In this document: positions 12,357 to 16,298 of the stretch, in pieces
How positions within the stretch are numbered: the first letter of the stretch is position 1
Layout: the number at the start of each line of letters is the position of its first letter
NCBI GenBank assembly: GCA_001780895.1
Contig: MFJJ01000016.1
Location: forward strand, 1 to 16,298
Source: Candidatus Gottesmanbacteria bacterium RIFCSPHIGHO2_01_FULL_46_14
GTDB taxonomy: Bacteria > Patescibacteriota > Microgenomatia > UBA10105 > UBA927
Direction of reading: 5' to 3'
DNA length: 16,298 nt
Translations under genes and position numbers: made by a program
The notes under the pieces: model-generated
Told to the model about the DNA's origin: nothing
Databases searched by the model: none
Seen by the model: the letters and a program-made list of their open reading frames with translations, nothing else

Positions 12357-14614
12357 AATTTACTTTCCGCGTCAGCAATTGTTGATCGGACATGACTAAC
12401 CGCGTCCGGATTTACGGATACACTGGTTATGCCCCAACGGACGAGCTTATCAATAAGATCCGGATAATCAGAAGGCGCTTGACCGCAGATCGATGAGGTC
12501 ACTTGGTGCTTGTGGCATAGTTTGACGACGTGTTCGATTGCCCAAAGTACCGACGGATCCATTTCGGAAAAATCATGAGCGACGTCACTGTTGTCCCGAT
12601 CCGTACCCAAGAGGAGCATCGTAAGATCATTGGAGCCAATGGATACGCCGTCTATGCCAACAGCGAGAAACTCTTCGAGTCTGATGACATTGGTCGGTAT
12701 TTCCACCATCATCCAAAGCTTAAATGTGCTTGATCGATCTAACCCTGCCCCAACAACAATTTTTTTGACGTCGAGAAGTTCTTTTGGTGTCCGGACAAAG
12801 GGGATCATAATCCAAAGATTTTTGTACCCAAGCTTATTGCGTACGTATTTGATTGCTTCAAGTTCTAATTCAAATACCTCCGGTGTCCCTATGTATCGCG
12901 CAGCTCCACGGTATCCAAGCATTGGATTGGGTTCTTCGGGTTCAAACTCTTTTCCCCCCTTGAGGCTCCGATATTCATTAGTTTTAAAATCCGTTGCCCG
13001 GTACACAACGGGTCTCGTTCCAAACGCGGAACAAAATATCTCGAGATTATCAGCAAGAGAACTAACAAACTGTTTTTGCTTGCCTTCTTTGATGAGCTTT
13101 TTGGGATGGGTGCCGATACCTGCAATCATAAATTCCGCGCGTAAGAGCCCCACGCCGTCGGTGTGCATTTTGGAAATCTCGCGGGCGCGGGAGGGTTCGG
13201 CAAGATTGACATAGACTTTGGTGGCTGTCTTAATGCGGGTATTGGGCAAATTTGCCACATGAGACAAATTGGTCAAATTTGGTTTTGCTAAAGCTCCTTT
13301 ATATATCTCCCCGCGGCTTCCATCAACCGTAATCACTAATCCATCTTTGACAGCTTTCATAATGCCGGCTGCCCCAACGACAGCCGGAATTCCCAACTCA
13401 CGAGATACAATCGCCGCATGTGAGGTGCGTCCGCCTCGCTCAGTGACAATTGCAACAACCTTTCGCATCGCCGGTACGTAGTCAGGATTGGTCATTTCCG
13501 CAACCAGAATATCGCCACTTGTGACGTTGGAAAGTTCTTTTGGAGACCTGAGTATCTTCACGGGGCCGGAGGCCATTCCGGGGCTTGCGGGATCTCCTCT
13601 TAGCAGAGCTACCAGCTTTCTGCTTTCAGTTTTCAGACTAGAATACTTTTTTCCCGTCGTCGTGACCGGCCTCGTTTGCAAAACATAGAGCGTCCCTTGG
13701 TCCAAAGCCCATTCGATATCCTGAGGGAAGAAATAGTGTTTTTCGAGTTTTTTGCCGAGTTGGGCAAATTGTTTAATATGTTCATCATCTAACTTTTGCT
13801 TGCTCGCAAGCGCCTTGCCAATGGGTTCAATAACATTTTTCCCGTTTTTCCAAAGCATTTGCTTTTCCTGAACGTTAACCTCTTTTTTGGTGATGGCCAG
13901 GGTTTGCTTGTCTACTTCATAGTGATCAGGGGTCACGGATCCCCCAACGATCATTTCTCCCAAGCCCCAAATTGCTTCGATCGTCAATTTTGATTTATCG
14001 TTGGTGACCGGATCGATCGTAAACATAATCCCGGATACGTCCGAACTGATCATTTTCTGTACAGGAACCGCAATACTCACCTTAAAGTGATCAAATTTAT
14101 TGGTCGCCCGGTAAAAAATAGCCCGGGCGGTAAACAGGGACGCCCACGCTTGTTTGACCTTTTCTATAAGGTCTGCTTCCCCATGGACATTGAGAAATGT
14201 CGCCTGCTGGCCGGCAAATGATGCGTCGGGAAGATCCTCAGCGGTCGCAGAAGATCGCACGGCAACAAAAGCATGTTTCATCATCCCTTCATCCATTTGG
14301 AAATAGGTTTTTTGAATAGGTTCGGCGATTTCTTTGGGAAAATGCGACCGGGTTATGAGTTTTTCTATTTGGCGCGAAGCGCTCTCGAGAGCCTTGCTAT
14401 TGCTTACATCCAGATTATATAAAATCCCTTTAAGATTATCACGGAGCCCCGTAACGTCGAGAAAATGATTATATGCCTGGGCTGTTACGATAAAGCCAGG
14501 AGGAACCGGAAATCCAGCCTTGGTCATTTCCCCTAAATTCGCTCCCTTGCCGCCTACAATATCAATATCCTCTTTATCAACTTCATCAAACCACACAACA
14601 AACTTCTTGGCCAT
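12353..14614 (-). CDS. ppsA: Phosphoenolpyruvate synthase
   Basis: It converts pyruvate, ATP and water to PEP, AMP and phosphate, the entry step of gluconeogenesis. The 753 residues compare with about 790 in E. coli. Domains in order: an ATP-grasp nucleotide-binding domain with GGKGANLGEMTKAGFPVPPGF (21-41) and AVRSSATAEDLPDASFAGQQ (118-137), the phosphohistidine domain with GGRTSHAAIVSRELG and catalytic His399, and a PEP/pyruvate TIM barrel with LLRAEFM, MVEIPTN, SIGSNDLT and SSICGQAPSD with catalytic Cys710. Two interdomain linkers carry simple repeats: 7-nt units around residues 326-338 and 9-nt units (NLx tripeptides) at about 446-457. The gene heads the operon; a TTGCGA/CATACT promoter sits 6 nt before the ATG. 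Its stop overlaps eno by 4 bp. Confidence 0.97.
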   Translation of the reverse strand: MAKKFVVWFDEVDKEDIDIVGGKGANLGEMTKAGFPVPPGFIVTAQAYNHFLDVTGLRDNLKGILYNLDVSNSKALESASRQIEKLITRSHFPKEIAEPIQKTYFQMDEGMMKHAFVAVRSSATAEDLPDASFAGQQATFLNVHGEADLIEKVKQAWASLFTARAIFYRATNKFDHFKVSIAVPVQKMISSDVSGIMFTIDPVTNDKSKLTIEAIWGLGEMIVGGSVTPDHYEVDKQTLAITKKEVNVQEKQMLWKNGKNVIEPIGKALASKQKLDDEHIKQFAQLGKKLEKHYFFPQDIEWALDQGTLYVLQTRPVTTTGKKYSSLKTESRKLVALLRGDPASPGMASGPVKILRSPKELSNVTSGDILVAEMTNPDYVPAMRKVVAIVTERGGRTSHAAIVSRELGIPAVVGAAGIMKAVKDGLVITVDGSRGEIYKGALAKPNLTNLSHVANLPNTRIKTATKVYVNLAEPSRAREISKMHTDGVGLLRAEFMIAGIGTHPKKLIKEGKQKQFVSSLADNLEIFCSAFGTRPVVYRATDFKTNEYRSLKGGKEFEPEEPNPMLGYRGAARYIGTPEVFELELEAIKYVRNKLGYKNLWIMIPFVRTPKELLDVKKIVVGAGLDRSSTFKLWMMVEIPTNVIRLEEFLAVGIDGVSIGSNDLTMLLLGTDRDNSDVAHDFSEMDPSVLWAIEHVVKLCHKHQVTSSICGQAPSDYPDLIDKLVRWGITSVSVNPDAVSHVRSTIADAESKL
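13245..13280. repeat. 9-nt tandem repeat inside ppsA (4 units)
   Basis: On the coding strand the units are AAATTTGAC, CAATTTGTC, TCATGTGGC and AAATTTGCC, encoding the tripeptide series NLT/NLS/HVA/NLP in the linker after the phosphohistidine domain. The consensus matches the uvrB repeat at 3367-3402, and both arrays are 36 bp long. Confidence 0.75.
13609..13636. repeat. 7-nt tandem repeat inside ppsA (4 units)
   Basis: On the coding strand the units are CTGAAAA, CTGAAAG, CAGAAAG and CTGGTAG, consensus CTGAAAG. They encode part of the linker LKTESRKLVAL between the nucleotide-binding and phosphohistidine domains. Heptamer arrays of this kind are reminiscent of the short tandemly repeated repetitive sequences of cyanobacteria. 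Confidence 0.65.
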
Positions 14615-14620
14615 AGAGTT

Positions 14621-14649
14621 AGTATGGAGAATTTATTGTTAATTCGCAA
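14621..14649 (-). promoter_or_regulatory. Promoter of the ppsA operon, leaderless
   Basis: Minus strand -35 TTGCGA (14649-14644), 17-bp spacer, -10 CATACT (14626-14621), then 6 nt to the ATG at 14614. Each hexamer matches 4 of 6 consensus bases. No Shine-Dalgarno lies before the start, which fits transcription starting at the A of ATG. Confidence 0.5.
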
Positions 14650-14892
14650 CTATGAACTGGGGAGCTTGAAGTGCTTTTTGATGGCTTCGATATCTGTCTC
14701 GTGCTGTTCAATCATGTCTCGATAACCGGTAACAATGGCTACGTCGTCGCGAAGATCCTGAATCTGTTTTAAAATTTCGTCTTTAAAAGAGACTAGATCG
14801 TCTTTCGTTACAAACCGATTAAGATCGTCTTTCGTTACAAAGACACTTCGCATAGCTGCTATAAGCATGGCCACGTCTTTTGAAGTTATCAT
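14650..14892 (-). CDS. Small coiled-coil-like protein, 80 aa
   Basis: I do not recognise a family with certainty. The 80 residues are strongly charged and probably helical: after MITSKDVAMLIAAM comes a duplicated unit FVTKDDLNR/FVTKDDLVS, then a heptad-like stretch (about 36-75, DEILKQIQDLRDDVAIV...) ending at KLPSS. The duplication is visible in the DNA as two identical 20-mers at 14795-14814 and 14822-14841, 27 nt apart. No membrane segment or signal peptide is seen. The gene lies 35 bp upstream of ppsA on the same strand, with its own candidate promoter. Small proteins of this appearance are common in candidate-phylum genomes; some relate to phage-type helical adaptors, but I give no function. 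Confidence 0.7.
   Translation of the reverse strand: MITSKDVAMLIAAMRSVFVTKDDLNRFVTKDDLVSFKDEILKQIQDLRDDVAIVTGYRDMIEQHETDIEAIKKHFKLPSS
14795..14841. repeat. Direct repeat of 20 bp, period 27 bp
   Basis: AGATCGTCTTTCGTTACAAA occurs at 14795-14814 and identically at 14822-14841. The 27-bp period equals nine codons and gives the repeated FVTKDDL in the small helical protein. Exact identity suggests a recent tandem duplication or continuing correction between the units. Confidence 0.9.
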
Positions 14893-14901
14893 CTTAACTT
14901 A

Positions 14902-14930
14902 AATATAAAACTGCAAATCGATTGAAACAA
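14902..14930 (-). promoter_or_regulatory. Candidate promoter of the 80-aa gene
   Basis: Minus strand -35 TTGTTT (14930-14925), 17-bp spacer, -10 TATATT (14907-14902), then 9 nt to the ATG at 14892. The leader would be about 3 nt. Confidence 0.4.
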
Positions 14931-14940
14931 TATATCAAAT

Positions 14941-14980
14941 TTATTTGGCAAGCTGGGCTTTAAAGTAGTCAACCCAAGAT
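14941..14980 (-). other. Possible frameshifted C-terminal tail of the SIS-domain gene
   Basis: Directly after the TGA of the SIS gene, the +1 frame reads QATESWVDYFKAQLAK and then stops at TAA (14943-14941). It looks like a natural amphipathic protein end, and in that frame stops (TAA TAG) lie just upstream. It may be the original C-terminus, separated by a one-base change or reached by frameshifting near the GTTCCAG stretch. It could also be chance. Confidence 0.4.
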
Positions 14981-15898
14981 TCAGTCGCTTGCTGGAACTA
15001 TTACGTCAAACGAGCCTGGTTTTCCATATGCCTTGGGTCCGTAGTCGGTACAGTACGTCTCTATGTCTTGTGCAAAATAATTAGGTTTTGCCCTTTGAAC
15101 TAATCCACAGAGATAATATGTAAGGGCGATCATCGTACCAAAGCTTGCGAGCTCTGGAAGCGGAATATTCCAGCGGTGCTTTGGGTCTCCAAAATAGTTA
15201 TTTTTCATTCCAAGCGTTATGACGAGTTCCTTGTCCCAGGGATGCACGAATTTCGCGTGTCTGGCATGCCCCTCGGTGAAGGCCCGGATCATAACGTGCG
15301 GACCAAAGAGTTCGTCACCCTTTGTAATAATCATAGGCGTCACATTGAGGTACTTATCTGGCACGACAAATGCGTAACTCGTATAGTCACTAAATCCTGG
15401 AATTACTTCGACACTCTGTAAAAATTGTTTAATTTCGTCTGGCTTTTCTCCAGTTGCAGATAACACCATTCCAAGATACGTCGACATGTTATATGTATAT
15501 GGCTCAGCAATGCTTTTATAGTCCAGAACTGAATCGGCGATCTTGGCAGCAGACGAAGAAGGTTTACAGGTAAGAAGTGTCGTTTTTAGTCGCATGGCTT
15601 TCGCAAGCTCTACCTCCCAAACAGAATCCTTCTCCCCTGAGGCAGAGATAACAACAGCATCTGTAATGAGACCCTTATCAATCACCGCTTGGTAGGCTGA
15701 CACAGTTGACTTAAAATTACTTTCGTCTGCGAAGATAGCCGCTTTGGCCGAGAAAAGGATCTTACCAGTATTTATTGCATTCCCGCTTCCCACGACAAAT
15801 GGTAGGGAAAATTCTGAGATATCCAGAGTTGGAGGCGGAGTTTTGATGAAAAAGTCGAGGCTGGCAAGAACCACTTCATCAAGGGTAGGGATATTCAT
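14981..15898 (-). CDS. SIS-domain sugar-phosphate isomerase-like protein
   Basis: The 305 residues show a sugar isomerase (SIS) fold: VVGSGNAINTGKILF (about 35-49) is the phosphate-binding turn after the first strand, VVISASGEKDS (about 82-92) is the S-x-S-G-E/D hexose-phosphate motif, and TLLTCKPSSSAAKIADSVL (107-125) is the next strand and loop. A second half with RAFTEGHARHAKFVHPWDKELVITLG (205-230) may carry the catalytic Glu and His. It resembles the bifunctional phosphoglucose/phosphomannose isomerase group only loosely, so the substrate is uncertain. I chose the ATG at 15898, which overlaps the stop of the cupin gene (ATGA); a TTG four codons upstream is possible. Beside a mannose-6-phosphate-isomerase-like cupin and upstream of a gluconeogenic operon, a hexose phosphate role is likely. 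The reading frame may be truncated at its end (see 14941-14980). Confidence 0.75.
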   Translation of the reverse strand: MNIPTLDEVVLASLDFFIKTPPPTLDISEFSLPFVVGSGNAINTGKILFSAKAAIFADESNFKSTVSAYQAVIDKGLITDAVVISASGEKDSVWEVELAKAMRLKTTLLTCKPSSSAAKIADSVLDYKSIAEPYTYNMSTYLGMVLSATGEKPDEIKQFLQSVEVIPGFSDYTSYAFVVPDKYLNVTPMIITKGDELFGPHVMIRAFTEGHARHAKFVHPWDKELVITLGMKNNYFGDPKHRWNIPLPELASFGTMIALTYYLCGLVQRAKPNYFAQDIETYCTDYGPKAYGKPGSFDVIVPASD

Positions 15899-16298
15899 GA
15901 TTTTTTCCAACCGCGATTTTCCTGCTTGCGTATTTCCTCGGTTTCTGTCGCGCGGTTGGAGTCATCCTGCAGTCTAAATGTATTGCCAAGCTCGGGCGTT
16001 GAGGCCTCAATAAAGTCTATATCTGTAACGGCCATCACCCTGTGAACCTGTCCTGGTACCACATGATAGCCTTTATTAAGCTCCATGGGCACCTCAACTG
16101 GTTCATCTTTTTCGTTACTTAAGGTAATGAGCGCTTCACCGCTTATAAGACAAAGTGTTTCTCTTTTAACATCATGATATTGCAAACTCAATCGTTTACC
16201 TGCAGTTACATGAAGGATTTTGCCTGTCGCAGGAGCGTCATCGGGGGTGTAAATAATCTCGTAACCCCATGGCTTCTCCACGCGTTTTACAAAGGGAA
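15895..16298 (-). CDS. Cupin, mannose-6-phosphate isomerase-like (5' end outside window)
   Basis: It is a single cupin domain of the type II phosphomannose isomerase / ManC C-terminal kind. Seen are VEKPWGYEIIY, then GKILHVTAGKRLSLQYHDVKRET with the metal-binding His and downstream Glu, CLISGEALITL, and PGQVHRV with the second metal-binding His. Such proteins interconvert fructose 6-phosphate and mannose 6-phosphate, or bind a related sugar. A GTG at 16281 would give 128 residues, but the frame stays open through PFVKRVEKPWGYE to the window edge, so the true start may lie outside. The C-terminal 30 residues are charged and probably helical. The stop overlaps the SIS gene start by 4 bp. The substrate is inferred from motifs only. 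Confidence 0.8.
   Translation of the reverse strand, partial: PFVKRVEKPWGYEIIYTPDDAPATGKILHVTAGKRLSLQYHDVKRETLCLISGEALITLSNEKDEPVEVPMELNKGYHVVPGQVHRVMAVTDIDFIEASTPELGNTFRLQDDSNRATETEEIRKQENRGWKKS

Noticed and set aside
12591..13214. Plus-strand open frame of 207 codons
   Set aside because: It is antisense to the PEP-binding barrel of ppsA. It is a shadow with Ser/Arg-rich, non-protein-like composition.
15899..15910. TTG start adding four residues to the SIS protein
   Set aside because: The ATG at 15898 gives the ATGA overlap seen at other junctions here. The TTG remains possible.
1..16298. Recoded TGA (genetic code 25 or 4)
   Set aside because: TGA ends the eno, gpmI, ppsA and SIS frames at sensible places and does not occur inside the conserved proteins.
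1..16298. CRISPR array, tRNA, rRNA, insertion sequence or phage island
   Set aside because: No regularly spaced repeats, no tRNA or rRNA-like segments and no transposase, integrase or phage protein were seen.

Overview
The window looks like a compact bacterial chromosome fragment of moderate GC. It carries an intact set of housekeeping genes, several with start/stop overlaps of 1-4 bp, and no insertion sequence, CRISPR array, tRNA or rRNA. Coding is standard: TGA is used as a stop. The archaeal/deep-branching type FBP aldolase/phosphatase, tiny intergenic spaces, many apparently leaderless starts and repeat-derived insertions in core proteins would fit a Candidate Phyla Radiation (Patescibacteria) bacterium. 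That placement is inference and is weak without phylogeny.

Region 1 (1-4752) is DNA repair and SOS. It holds the N-terminal half of uvrA (minus, cut by the window edge), a small unknown gene (plus), uvrB (minus) and lexA (plus). uvrB and lexA diverge from 84 bp that contain two promoters with overlapping -35 boxes and a palindrome at the lexA start that may be the LexA operator.

Region 2 (4749-6112) is a DedA-family membrane protein (minus) and the 16S rRNA methyltransferase rsmI (plus). Their start codons lie on opposite strands of the same CATG, and each apparent -10 box lies inside the other gene.

Region 3 (6112-14614, minus strand) is a carbon-metabolism operon. The order ppsA (pyruvate to PEP), eno (PEP to 2-phosphoglycerate), gpmI (2- to 3-phosphoglycerate) and fructose-1,6-bisphosphate aldolase/phosphatase (triose phosphates to F6P) follows gluconeogenesis, and all three junctions are 4-bp ATGA overlaps. 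After a 71-bp palindromic repeat come acetyl-CoA synthetase and a 1-bp-overlapping GNAT-like gene. Together they suggest a unit for acetate activation and sugar phosphate synthesis.

Region 4 (14650-16298, minus strand) holds a small coiled-coil-like protein, a SIS-domain sugar-phosphate protein with a possible frameshifted tail, and a mannose-6-phosphate-isomerase-like cupin cut by the window edge. These could use the hexose phosphate made by region 3.

Two cross-cutting patterns stand out. First, most apparent promoters sit 6-10 nt from the start codon, which implies leaderless mRNAs. Second, short palindromes or 7/9-nt tandem repeats sit in frame inside uvrA, uvrB, rsmI, acs and ppsA, at places where these proteins appear longer than their families or in linkers.
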